Positions 43,320 through 51,099 of a stretch of 64,000 nucleotides of DNA are shown in pieces; the first letter of the stretch is position 1, and the number at the start of each line of letters is the position of its first letter. The stretch is taken from NCBI GenBank assembly GCA_963773635.1, contig CAVZBW010000002.1, positions 496,001 through 560,000 of the forward strand, written 5' to 3'. Position numbers and translations under genes: made by a program. The notes beneath the pieces are model-generated. The model ran no database searches, had not been told where the DNA came from, and was given only the letters and a program-made list of their open reading frames with translations. Source of the DNA: CAVZBW01 sp963773635 (GTDB lineage: Bacteria; Actinomycetota; Acidimicrobiia; Acidimicrobiales; RAAP-2).

Positions 43320-44032
43320 CCGTCGGTACCTTTCTGTCGGACTGCCGGTCGGGTTGCCTGTCGGGCTGCCTGTCGGCCCGTCTCCTGGTCTGTCTGTTGC
43401 TCGTGTCGCGTCCGCGGCGGCGGTGCCAGGCCTCGGACCACGTAGTCGCGGACGAACCGGCGCACCGCAGAGGGATCGTCCGTGTCGAAGCTCACCGAGG
43501 GCATCACCGCGAAGGAGAGCATCAGCCGGACGATCCACTCGCCCGCCTGGCGACGATCGACCGCCCGGATCTCGCCGCGCCGCTCGGCGGCCTCGAGAAA
43601 GGGTGACCAGAAGTCGACCCACTCCTCCACCAGGCGCCCCGTCTGCGCCGTCATGAGGGTGGCGATCAGGCTTTCCTGGTCGCCCGGGGGGCGGAGCGCG
43701 AGGGGCCGGTCGCCGAGGTGCTCCCGGATGAACACGGCCGCCTCCGCGACCTGGTCCGCCAGGCTGCGGCGGCGGCGCACGGCGGGCTCGCTGCTCGAGA
43801 CGAACCGCGTGGCCATGCGGGCCAGGGCGGCGTCGACCAGCGAGGGACGGTCCTTGAAGTACAGGTAGATCGAGCCCCGCGACAGGCCCGAATGGGCGGC
43901 CACGTCGGCCATCGAGAACCGGTGCAGACCGAAACGGGACATGCAACGCTCGGCGGCGTCGAGGATCCGCTCCTCGTTGGCCCGCCGGGCGGTCCCCCGG
44001 CCGTTCGCCTCTGCGAGGGTCTGGCTGGACAT
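43316..44032 (-). CDS. TetR-family transcriptional regulator
   Basis: A 238-residue regulator: helix-turn-helix in residues about 25-70 (RFSMADVAAHSGLSRGSIYLYFKDR), then an all-helical ligand domain. The last 20 residues consist of short repeats (ARQA, TRPA, VRQ) encoded by a 12-bp tandem repeat. ATG 44032 is preferred over TTG 44059, because a promoter and an inverted repeat occupy 44034-44068 and would make the mRNA leaderless. It probably represses both itself with the monooxygenase and the divergent SDR. Confidence 0.9.
   Translation of the reverse strand: MSSQTLAEANGRGTARRANEERILDAAERCMSRFGLHRFSMADVAAHSGLSRGSIYLYFKDRPSLVDAALARMATRFVSSSEPAVRRRRSLADQVAEAAVFIREHLGDRPLALRPPGDQESLIATLMTAQTGRLVEEWVDFWSPFLEAAERRGEIRAVDRRQAGEWIVRLMLSFAVMPSVSFDTDDPSAVRRFVRDYVVRGLAPPPRTRHEQQTDQETGRQAARQATRPAVRQKGTDG
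43334..43381 (+). repeat. Four 12-bp tandem repeats in the tetR 3' end
   Basis: Units CTGTCGGACTGC, CGGTCGGGTTGC, CTGTCGGGCTGC and CTGTCGGCCCGT follow one another without gaps. They encode the degenerate Arg/Gln/Ala tail of the TetR protein. Confidence 0.75.
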
Positions 44033-44033
44033 C

Positions 44034-44058
44034 TGAACAACTTCTATCATCGTGTTCA
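44034..44058. promoter_or_regulatory. Probable TetR operator between divergent promoters
   Basis: TGAACA (44034-44039) and TGTTCA (44053-44058) are inverted arms with a 13-bp spacer. Minus-strand promoter elements TTGTCA (44063-44068) and TAGAAG (44041-44046), 17 bp apart, point at the tetR ATG; plus-strand TATCAT (44045-44050) could be the -10 of the SDR gene. A repressor here would block both. Confidence 0.55.
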
Positions 44059-44082
44059 ATTCTTGACAACAGGGGGCACACA

Positions 44083-44886
44083 GTGCGGGGACTCCGGGAC
44101 AAGACCGTCATCATCACGGGTGCGGCATCGGGGATCGGGCGGGCGACGGCCGAGCGATTGCTCGAGGAGGGGGCCCAAGTGATGGGCGCCGACGTGGCAC
44201 AGCCCGCCGGGGTCACGGCGAGCGCACGGTGGGAGTTCCTCGAGACCGACGTCACCGACGAGGCGGCGGTCGAGCGGCTCGTGGCGGCGACCGTCCAGCG
44301 CTTCGGTCGAGTCGACGGAGTGGTGACGGCGGCCGGGGTGGCGGGTGCCGGCCCCGTGCACATGCTGGACGCCCAGGAGTGGCACCGGGTGCTCTCCGTG
44401 AACTTGACCGGCACCTTCCTGGTCGCCAAGCACGTGATCGGCCGCATGCTGGACCAGCCGGCCGAGGACGGCCGTCGCGGCTCGGTGGTCACCATTGCGA
44501 GCATCGAGGGACTGGAGGGCACCGCCGGAGGCAGCGTGTACTGCGCCTCCAAGGGAGGGGTGATCCTCCTCACCAAGAACATGGCCATCGACTACGGGGG
44601 GCGGGGCATCCGTGTCAACTCGATCTGTCCCGGATTCATCAAGACGCCCATGCTCGAGTCCGTGTTCGGCATGCCCGGGATGGAGACGGTGCTTGCAGAG
44701 ATCGAGCACGAGCACAAGCTGCGCCGCCAGGGGCGCCCGGAGGAGATCGCCGCGACGGCCGCGTTCTTGCTGTCCGACGACGCCTCGTTCGTGACCGGCC
44801 ACGCGTTGGCCGTGGATGGCGGGTACACGGCCGGCAGGGACCATGGGGTGACCGAGCGGCTCGGCCTCTCGGACCCGAGGACCTAG
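44083..44886 (+). CDS. SDR-family oxidoreductase
   Basis: A 267-residue classical SDR: TGAASGIG at the cofactor site, TAAGVAGAGP in place of the NNAG loop (Asn replaced by Thr/Ala), catalytic Ser in IASIEG and intact YCASK. NSICPGFIKTPML and FVTGHALAVDGGYTAG end the domain. Substrate unknown; its co-regulation with a luciferase-like monooxygenase suggests sequential oxidation of the same compound. The GTG start has AGGGGG seven bases upstream. Confidence 0.9.
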   Translation: MRGLRDKTVIITGAASGIGRATAERLLEEGAQVMGADVAQPAGVTASARWEFLETDVTDEAAVERLVAATVQRFGRVDGVVTAAGVAGAGPVHMLDAQEWHRVLSVNLTGTFLVAKHVIGRMLDQPAEDGRRGSVVTIASIEGLEGTAGGSVYCASKGGVILLTKNMAIDYGGRGIRVNSICPGFIKTPMLESVFGMPGMETVLAEIEHEHKLRRQGRPEEIAATAAFLLSDDASFVTGHALAVDGGYTAGRDHGVTERLGLSDPRT

Positions 44887-44972
44887 ACCGCGTCGCTGGG
44901 CTGCTGGATCGGCAACTCCCACGCTGGTTGACTGGGGGCTTCTGACCCCGTCGTGATGAGTGGAGGCGCCCA

Positions 44973-45431
44973 ATGGCCGAACCCAGGCAGCTCGCACAGC
45001 GGATGGTCGTCACCCACTTCATCGTCTCCGATGACGTTGAGCGCTCCGCTCGGTTCTACACCGAGGTACTCGGCGGCACGGTGGTCTTCGGCCCAGTGCC
45101 CACCAACATCGCACTCGCTAACACCTGGATCATCATCAACACCGGCGGTGGCCCCACCGACGACAAGCCCACGGTCACCCTTGAGACGCCAAGCGACCCC
45201 GACCGGGTCAGCAGTTTCCTCAATATCCGGGTCGAAGACATCCAAGCCGCGTACGCCGAATGGAGCGCCCGAGGGGCTCAGTTCCTTACACCGCCAAAAC
45301 AGCACGCGTATGAGATCCGTTGCTACATCCGAGATCCCGATGGCTACATCATCGAGGTCGGGCAAACCACCGACCCACAGGGAGACTGGTGGCCAGCCGA
45401 TTGGCCACCGATCAGCGGACGTTCAAACTGA
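44973..45431 (+). CDS. VOC-superfamily (glyoxalase/dioxygenase-fold) protein
   Basis: A 152-residue VOC protein with two beta-alpha-beta-beta-beta modules: VVTHFIVSDDVERSARFYTEVLGG at the start, and CYIRDPDGYIIEVGQT at the end. His14 or so and the late Glu are metal-ligand candidates. Function could be glyoxalase, dioxygenase or resistance protein; sequence does not decide. GGAGG lies six bases before the ATG. Its codon use looks less GC-extreme than that of neighbours, hinting at later acquisition. Confidence 0.85.
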   Translation: MAEPRQLAQRMVVTHFIVSDDVERSARFYTEVLGGTVVFGPVPTNIALANTWIIINTGGGPTDDKPTVTLETPSDPDRVSSFLNIRVEDIQAAYAEWSARGAQFLTPPKQHAYEIRCYIRDPDGYIIEVGQTTDPQGDWWPADWPPISGRSN

Positions 45432-45469
45432 CTGTCCACTGCCTCTCGGGCGGCCGATGGCCGCGACCT

Positions 45470-45475
45470 GATAAT
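45470..45475 (+). promoter_or_regulatory. Putative -10 (GATAAT) of the aroG leader
   Basis: GATAAT differs from TATAAT at one base and lies eight bases before the leader-peptide ATG, so the leader peptide would be translated from a leaderless mRNA. Confidence 0.55.
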
Positions 45476-45483
45476 CTCCGAGG

Positions 45484-45549
45484 ATGCAGCGCTATACGTG
45501 GTTTGTGATGCCGGCCCGGGCTGGGCACGGCAGCGTCACGTTGCGCTGA
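45484..45549 (+). CDS. Aromatic-amino-acid leader peptide of aroG attenuator
   Basis: A 21-codon ORF beginning MQRYTWFVM: Tyr, Trp and Phe fall within four consecutive codons (YTWF), exactly the three end products of the pathway that the downstream enzyme opens. It stops at 45549, 25 bases before an intrinsic terminator, and DAHP synthase follows. The composition, size and position are those of a transcription-attenuation leader peptide: ribosome stalling at scarce Tyr/Trp/Phe-tRNA would favour an alternative fold and read-through. No Shine-Dalgarno is present, consistent with leaderless start. Confidence 0.8.
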   Translation: MQRYTWFVMPARAGHGSVTLR

Positions 45550-45573
45550 CCTCCGCAGCTCCGAGCCGGCAAG

Positions 45574-45602
45574 AAGCAGAGGCGACCGCCTCTGCTTTTT
45601 TT
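45574..45602 (+). terminator. Intrinsic terminator (attenuator) before aroG
   Basis: GCAGAGGCG (45576-45584) pairs perfectly with CGCCTCTGC (45587-45595), extended by two A-T pairs, and is followed by seven T (45596-45602). A T-run of this length is striking in this GC-rich DNA. CCTCCGC at 45550-45556 could pair with the 5' arm as an antiterminator (one mismatch). Confidence 0.88.
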
Positions 45603-45666
45603 GTCGCCCTAGACAGGGCAAACCGGCTCGGCATCGGGCGGGTGCGGTTTGCCGAAAGGAATTCCG

Positions 45667-46797
45667 ATGGCATTGGCACCCCGAATCGAACGGCCCGAAG
45701 ATGCGCTCCGCGATCGCCGCATCGACTGGGTGAGACCGGTGATCTCCCCGGCCCTGCTGCGCCAGGAGGTGCCGCTCGGCGAGAGCGCCGCGGGTGCCGT
45801 CCTGCGGAGCCGCGCCGAGGTGTCGGGCATCCTGGACCGCCAAGATGATCGGCTGCTCGTCGTGGTGGGGCCTTGCTCGGTGCACGACCCGGCGGCCGCC
45901 ATGGAGTACGCGGCGAGCCTCCGGAGGACGGCCGAGGTGGTGCGGGACGCGCTGTGCATCGTCATGCGCGTGTACTTCGAGAAGCCCCGCACCACCCTGG
46001 GCTGGAAGGGCCTGATCAACGATCCGCGCCTCGACGGAAGCTTCGAGGTCAACGAGGGCCTGCGCACGGCGCGGCGGCTCCTCGTCGACCTGCTGGACCT
46101 CGGGTTGCCCGTGGGCTGCGAGTTTCTCGACCCCATCATTCCCCAGTACCTGGCGGACGCCGTGAGTTGGGGTGCCATCGGCGCACGCACCACCGAGAGC
46201 CAGGTCCATCGGCAGCTCGTGAGCGGGCTGTCGATGCCGGTCGGCGTCAAGAACTCGACCGACGGCAACGTCCAGGTGGCGGTCGATGCCGTACGCGCCG
46301 CCGGGGCCCGACACGTCTTTACCGGCGTGACCGACGACGGGATCGCCGCGATCTTCGCCACGACCGGCAACCCCGACGCGCACGTCGTCCTCCGGGGTGG
46401 CAGCGGGGGACCGAACTACGACGCGGCCTCGGTGTCCGACGTACTCGAGCGCCTGTCGTCCGCCGGCCTCCCTCAGAGGGTGGTGGTCGACGCCAGCCAC
46501 GGCAACAGCGGCAAGGACCACCGCCGCCAGTCGACCGTCGCTCGGGAGGTCACCCTTCGCTGTGCCGCCGGCGACCGCGGGGTCGTGGGCGTGCTGCTCG
46601 AGAGCTTTTTGGTGGAGGGGCGCCAGGATCTCGAGCTCGGGCGGGCCGGCGTGCTCACCTACGGACAGAGCATCACCGACGCCTGCATGGACTGGCCCAC
46701 CACGGAGGGCGTCCTCCACCAGCTCGCCGACGGGGTGCGCAGGCGGAGACACCTCAGCCCTCTGACCTGCGCTCCTGGACGAGGAGATCACGTCTGA
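45667..46797 (+). CDS. aroG: 3-deoxy-7-phosphoheptulonate (DAHP) synthase, AroG-type
   Basis: A 376-residue class I DAHP synthase that condenses phosphoenolpyruvate with erythrose-4-phosphate, the first step of aromatic biosynthesis. Motifs are VVVGPCSVHDP, MRVYFEKPRTTLGWKGL, GARTTESQVHR and VVDASHGNSGKDHRRQ, all of the metal-dependent AroF/G/H class. ATG 45667 follows GAAAGGA by six bases. Regulation is visible: a leader peptide with Tyr-Thr-Trp-Phe and a terminator lie in the 180 bp before it. Many actinobacteria use class II enzymes, so this is probably an additional, attenuated isozyme. Confidence 0.94.
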   Translation: MALAPRIERPEDALRDRRIDWVRPVISPALLRQEVPLGESAAGAVLRSRAEVSGILDRQDDRLLVVVGPCSVHDPAAAMEYAASLRRTAEVVRDALCIVMRVYFEKPRTTLGWKGLINDPRLDGSFEVNEGLRTARRLLVDLLDLGLPVGCEFLDPIIPQYLADAVSWGAIGARTTESQVHRQLVSGLSMPVGVKNSTDGNVQVAVDAVRAAGARHVFTGVTDDGIAAIFATTGNPDAHVVLRGGSGGPNYDAASVSDVLERLSSAGLPQRVVVDASHGNSGKDHRRQSTVAREVTLRCAAGDRGVVGVLLESFLVEGRQDLELGRAGVLTYGQSITDACMDWPTTEGVLHQLADGVRRRRHLSPLTCAPGRGDHV

Positions 46798-46825
46798 CGT
46801 AGGTTGCCTGCAAAGACCCATCGCT

Positions 46826-46876
46826 CCCCGCGCTGGCACGGGACCCTCTGAGATCGCTCCTCGAGCCAGCGCGGGG
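46826..46876. terminator. Bidirectional stem-loop between convergent genes
   Basis: CCCCGCGCTGGC (46826-46837) and GCCAGCGCGGGG (46865-46876) are a perfect 12-bp inverted repeat with a 27-base loop; outer CATCG/CGATG extend it imperfectly. It sits between the ends of aroG and the convergent reductase, with no T-run. Confidence 0.6.
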
Positions 46877-46953
46877 CCGATGGCGTCTGCTGCTCCCGCT
46901 GGCGTCAGGAGGCGGCGTTGGAGCCCAGCACCGCCGAGCTCCCGACCACAACG

Positions 46954-47417
46954 TCAGGACGACGTCCCCGGTCCGCCCGCCTCGTGCTCGTCGAACCTCC
47001 GGTAGCGAAGCAGCACGACCCCGTTGCCGAAGGTGCGGGCCTCGGCCAGGCGCAGCCTTGTCGTCCCCTCCGGCGGATCGAAGAGGCGACGCCCCTTTCC
47101 GAGCACGATCGGGTGGACGTAGATCCGGTACTCGTCGATCAGGTCGTGGCGCATGAAGGAACCGGCGAGGATGGCCCCACCGACCACGAGATCGCCACGG
47201 AATCTCCGCTTGAGCTCTTGGACCTCTTGGACCTCGACGTCGCCGACCACGCTCGCGTTCCAATCCGCATGCTCGAGCGTCCGCGAGTACACCACTTTGG
47301 GCATCTCCCGCCAGATGCCCGCAAACTCGACCATCGGTGGGGTGCTCGAGGGATCCCGATCGGCCCCTCGAAGTAGCCGTCGAGCGACACCGACATCATG
47401 AGGATGATCTTGCTCAT
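46954..47417 (-). pseudogene. DHFR/RibD-C-like reductase, frameshifted
   Basis: The N-terminus MSKIILMMSVSLDGYFEG is in one frame and the remainder, DRDPSSTPPMVEFAGIWREMP through VVLLRYRR, in another. Together they make a normal-size (about 154 aa) RibD-C/dihydrofolate-reductase-like protein, with LVVGGAILAGSFMRHDLIDEY as the core cofactor segment. One base is missing at the C-run 47364-47367; adding it joins GYFEG to ADRDPSS. Function within the family is open (pteridine or flavin-precursor reductase). A sequence error is likely. Confidence 0.8.
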
Positions 47418-47498
47418 CGCGCCTCTCCGGGCGAGCGCCCGCGGAGGGGGGCAATCGCCTCGTGACGACCGGGCCCGGTGCTCGTCGCGTCGACGCGT

Positions 47499-48860
47499 TC
47501 AGCCCATGGCATAGCGGTCGGCCACGTCCAGCGCCCGGTCGAGGATCTCTATGGCCTCCGCCACCTCCTGGTCCGAGATCGTGCACGGAGGCACGACGTG
47601 CAGGCGGTTGTGGACCGTGAGGGGGAGGACGCCCCCCTCGAGGCAGGCCGAGGCGAAGGCGGCCATGGCCTCGCTGCTCCCTCCGTAGGGCGCCAACGGC
47701 TCTTTGGTGCGGCGGTCTCTCACCAGCTCCAGCGCCCAAAACACGCCCAAGCCCCGCGCCTCTCCGACGGACGGGTGGCGTGCCGCGAGCTCGAGCAGGC
47801 CCGGGCCGAGGAGCCGCTTGCCAATGTCCGCGGCGTGGGTCACGATCCCCTCGTCCCGCATGGCGGTCATGGCCGCCACGGCCGCGGCGCAGGCAAGGGG
47901 GTGCCCGGAGTACGTGAGGCCCCCCGGGTACGGCCGCTCGGCAAAGGTGGCGGCGATCGGCTCGGAGAGCACGACCCCGCCCAGCGGCACGTACCCCGAG
48001 TTGACCCCCTTGGCAAAGGTGATGAGGTCGGGCGCCACGCCCCAGTGGTCGGCGGCGATCCACTCCCCGATCCGGCCGAACCCGCACATCACCTCGTCGG
48101 CGATGTAGACGATGCCGTAGCGGTCGCACAGCGCCCGGACCCCCGCCAGGTAGCCGGGCGGCGGCGGCAGGATGCCGGGGTTCCCGGGGACGGTCTCGAG
48201 GATCAGCGCGGCGATGGTGGCCGGCCCTTCCATCTCGATGACCGCCTCGAGATGCTGGAGCGCCCGCGCCGACTCCTCGGCCTCGTCCGCCGACCCGAAG
48301 GGTGATCGGTAGAGGAAGGGCCCGAAGAAGTGCACGACCGCCTCGTTGCCCTGGTCGCTCGGCCAACGGCGGGCGTCGCCGGTGAGCTGGATCGAGAGGG
48401 AGGTCGCACCGTGGTAGGAGCGATAGGCCGCCAGCACCTTGAGACGGCCCGTATGGACGCGGGCCATCCGGACGGCGTGCTCGACCGCCTCGGTGCCCGC
48501 ATTGGTGAAGAAGACCCGGTTGCCCTCGCCGGGCGCGAGCTCTGCGATCATGCGGGCCGCCGTCCCCCGCTCGGCGTTGGCATGCTGCGGGGCCACGGTG
48601 CACAGCCGCTCCGCCTGTTCCGCGATGGCGGCCACCACCGCCGGGTGCCCGTAGCCGATGTTCGCGTTGACCAGCTGCGACGAAAGGTCGAGGTAGCGCT
48701 TGCCCGCGTAGTCCCAGACGTAGGACCCCTCGGCTCCCGCGAGGGGGAGGGGGTGGACGTTGTCCTGGGCGGACCAGGAGGTGAACACGTATTGGCGGTG
48801 CTCTTGGACGACACGATCCCCGGCCGGGGGATCGGGTGTCGGCATCGGCGCTGGGCTCAT
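47499..48860 (-). CDS. Class III PLP-dependent aminotransferase
   Basis: A 453-residue omega-aminotransferase. Cofactor-site segments are NAGTEAVEHAVRMARVHTG, SYHGATSLSIQLTGD, VYIADEVMCGFGRIGEWI and the lysine in LITFAKGVNSGYVPLGG. The N-terminal FTSWSAQDNVHPLPL resembles taurine- and beta-alanine-type members. It moves an amino group from a primary amine or omega-amino acid to pyruvate or 2-oxoglutarate. ATG 48860 begins a short Pro-rich leader. It lies 43 bp downstream of the ClC gene on the same strand. Confidence 0.9.
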   Translation of the reverse strand: MSPAPMPTPDPPAGDRVVQEHRQYVFTSWSAQDNVHPLPLAGAEGSYVWDYAGKRYLDLSSQLVNANIGYGHPAVVAAIAEQAERLCTVAPQHANAERGTAARMIAELAPGEGNRVFFTNAGTEAVEHAVRMARVHTGRLKVLAAYRSYHGATSLSIQLTGDARRWPSDQGNEAVVHFFGPFLYRSPFGSADEAEESARALQHLEAVIEMEGPATIAALILETVPGNPGILPPPPGYLAGVRALCDRYGIVYIADEVMCGFGRIGEWIAADHWGVAPDLITFAKGVNSGYVPLGGVVLSEPIAATFAERPYPGGLTYSGHPLACAAAVAAMTAMRDEGIVTHAADIGKRLLGPGLLELAARHPSVGEARGLGVFWALELVRDRRTKEPLAPYGGSSEAMAAFASACLEGGVLPLTVHNRLHVVPPCTISDQEVAEAIEILDRALDVADRYAMG

Positions 48861-48903
48861 GGGGCGATCCTTGCACTGCGGCCCCTCGGGCCGCACGCCC
48901 GAG

Positions 48904-50418
48904 CTAGGAGGAGGCCGGAGCGGCGCTCGGGGCCGGCTCGTCGCCGGGCGTCGGGCCGTCCGTCCCCCGCCCCTGCCCCCCCACAACCCGGTCGGGCTCG
49001 GGGAGGAACTGGGTGATGACGAAGGCCACGACCACCGCCACGATGACCACCGGCGTGGCGGCCAGCGCGTCTCGGGCGAGCAGCAGCACGGGCAGGAGGA
49101 CGGCGGCGACCGGGAGGCGGAGCATGGCAGCGGTCATCGCACCCATGCCCGCGGCGACTCCCGGCACGAGATCGAAGCCCGGCAGGTGCGAGGTGGCCAC
49201 GCCGATCACCGCTCCCAGGAGGAGGGCAGGGAAGATCGGCCCGCCGCGGAAGCTGCTGAGCGACACCGCGTAGGCGAGGGACTTGAAGATCAAGAGGATC
49301 ACGAGCGTGCTCACCGCCCAGGTGCCGGCAGAGCCGACCAGCGGACCGATGAAGCTCTGTCCCGAGTACAGGATCGTGTTCTCGGGACGGCCGCTGGCGT
49401 AGGCGTACGCCACGACGATGCCGGCCACGGCGAGGCCGGCCAATGGGGTGGCGAGGACCGGACGCGGCTTGGACAGTCGGTTCAGGCCGATGGCGACGAT
49501 CCGGATGAGCCATACGAGCAGCGAGGCCCCCACCCCGATCACGATGCACCAGCCGATGTCGGCCAGGGTCGGCCGGGCAAAGGGCGGGAGGTTGGGGATG
49601 CCGAGCCCCACCGAGCCGAGCCCGGTCCACGTCCCGAGGCCGATGAAGATGAGCGCCCCCACGCCCGCCGCCAGCAACCCCGGCAGGACGATGAGGGTGA
49701 GGAGCTCTCCGCCGAGGCCGATGGCCTCCATGAGGAAGAAGGCCGCGGTCAGCGGGGACCCGAGGACCGTCCCGAGCGCCGCCAGGGCGCCCGAGGCGCC
49801 GAGGATCGTCGGCGTCATGGGGTTGGAGCCGCGGAGCGCCCGCTGGGCCACGAACGCCCCCAGCCCTCCCCCGAGGGCGAGGAGGGGAGCCTCCGGCCCG
49901 AGCACCAGCCCGAAGCTCAGTGTCGCCAGCGCGGCGGTGAGGGCGCCGGGCAGGGTGGAGGGCGCGGCGGGCGAGGCCGAGAGCCCCTCGACCGGCTCAT
50001 GACCTCCCCGCCCGGGAAGGAACCGGATGACCAGGCCGACGACGGCTCCGCCGACCAGCATCAGCGGCACCGGCCACCACCGGGGGGGCTGGGAGAATCC
50101 TGCGGTCTTGGGCAGGCTCTCGAAGAGCCAGACCTGGAGATGCTCGAAGAGCACGACGAATCCATAGGCCAGGGCGGAGATGGGGGCCCCGATGACGGCG
50201 GCCACGAGGAGGATGCGCAGGTAGCCAGGGGTCCGCACGACCGCCAGGAGGTCGGCCGGCGCCGCCGATCCGGGCGTCCGGGGGGCCGGGGCCGCGGGGT
50301 GCGGCGCCGCCGGCGCCGGGCGCCGGGCGCGGCCTCGGTACCCTCGCTCATCAGGCCTCTCGGCCGCAGCGCGGCCTCGGGCCGGACCCCCATCGGCCCG
50401 ACCCGCCCAACCCCGCAC
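48904..50418 (-). CDS. ClC-family chloride channel/antiporter
   Basis: A 504-residue ClC protein. LSFGLVLGPEAPLLALGGGLG is the GxEGP-like ion-path motif (here GPEAP) and SSFRGGPIFPALLLGA the second conserved loop (GxFxP region). About ten hydrophobic segments are visible. Around 55 N-terminal residues are Pro/Ala/Arg-rich and cytoplasmic, so a later start is possible. There are no CBS domains. It probably exchanges chloride for protons across the membrane, supporting acid or osmotic homeostasis. Confidence 0.9.
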   Translation of the reverse strand: MRGWAGRADGGPARGRAAAERPDERGYRGRARRPAPAAPHPAAPAPRTPGSAAPADLLAVVRTPGYLRILLVAAVIGAPISALAYGFVVLFEHLQVWLFESLPKTAGFSQPPRWWPVPLMLVGGAVVGLVIRFLPGRGGHEPVEGLSASPAAPSTLPGALTAALATLSFGLVLGPEAPLLALGGGLGAFVAQRALRGSNPMTPTILGASGALAALGTVLGSPLTAAFFLMEAIGLGGELLTLIVLPGLLAAGVGALIFIGLGTWTGLGSVGLGIPNLPPFARPTLADIGWCIVIGVGASLLVWLIRIVAIGLNRLSKPRPVLATPLAGLAVAGIVVAYAYASGRPENTILYSGQSFIGPLVGSAGTWAVSTLVILLIFKSLAYAVSLSSFRGGPIFPALLLGAVIGVATSHLPGFDLVPGVAAGMGAMTAAMLRLPVAAVLLPVLLLARDALAATPVVIVAVVVAFVITQFLPEPDRVVGGQGRGTDGPTPGDEPAPSAAPASS

Positions 50419-50523
50419 GCCGGCCCGTCGGCTCCCGCCTCACTGGTCCCGCACAGTAACCGCGTCGCCCCTTCCCTCCCGGGACCGATGGTCGCCCGGG
50501 TCGGCGGGCGGACACTCAACCGC

Positions 50524-50529
50524 TACCTT
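50524..50529 (+). promoter_or_regulatory. Putative -10 (TACCTT)
   Basis: TACCTT lies eight bases before the GTG of the hypothetical gene at 50538, another leaderless-type element. Confidence 0.35.
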
Positions 50530-50537
50530 CGGTCCTC

Positions 50538-51044
50538 GTGACCCCTCTGCGCCGCAGCGACCGACCCCGCTTCACGGTGGAGCACGTCCGCTTCGCCCAG
50601 GAGGACCCCGCGGCGCTCGTGCGACGTGCGACCGACCTGGCGGCGGCGCACGCCGGCTGGATCACCATGCGACCCGAGGTCCGCGAAACGCGGGAGACCG
50701 AGCCCGTCGGGATGTTCGCCGCGCTGCTCTCCGACCGGAGATTCGAGATCCCCCTGTGCTCGTGGGTCGTGGGCCCGCTCACGCGCAAGGGACCTCGCCC
50801 CTTTGCGCTCGGGGTGCAGCACAGCACCGGGACCCACGCCGTCGGACGTCTGGCCGACCGCGGCGTGAACGTGGCCGCGGGCTGGCGGACCGTACAGGAC
50901 CACCCTCGCCGGGGGCTGGTCGTGGAGGCCCCGCTCACGTGTCCCGAGGGGGACATGATCTCCTGGCTGCTCCGGGCGGGCAGCGTGCTCTCGCAGCTCG
51001 AGGTGACCGGAAGGTGGGACGCCGAGGTGCACGCGCGGGGTTGA
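50538..51044 (+). CDS. Hypothetical protein (168 aa)
   Basis: A soluble, moderately charged protein of 168 residues beginning MTPLRRSDRPRFTVEHVRF. Internal segments VGMFAALLSDRRFEIPLCSWVVGPLTRKGPRPFALGVQH (as parts FAALLSDRRFEIP and FALGVQH) look like a mixed alpha/beta fold; no membrane segment or metal motif is seen. I do not recognise the family. It converges on the ABC exporter genes and is divergent from the ClC gene, with 119 bp upstream. Confidence 0.65.
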   Translation: MTPLRRSDRPRFTVEHVRFAQEDPAALVRRATDLAAAHAGWITMRPEVRETRETEPVGMFAALLSDRRFEIPLCSWVVGPLTRKGPRPFALGVQHSTGTHAVGRLADRGVNVAAGWRTVQDHPRRGLVVEAPLTCPEGDMISWLLRAGSVLSQLEVTGRWDAEVHARG

Positions 51045-51099
51045 CGTTCCCGGCGAGGGGCGGGGAACCCGGGTCGGGCTGCGGACCCGCCGGCAGGCT

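Noticed and set aside
44887..45640. Genomic island around the VOC gene
   Set aside because: Base composition looks milder than the surroundings, but there are no direct repeats, integrase or tRNA to support insertion.
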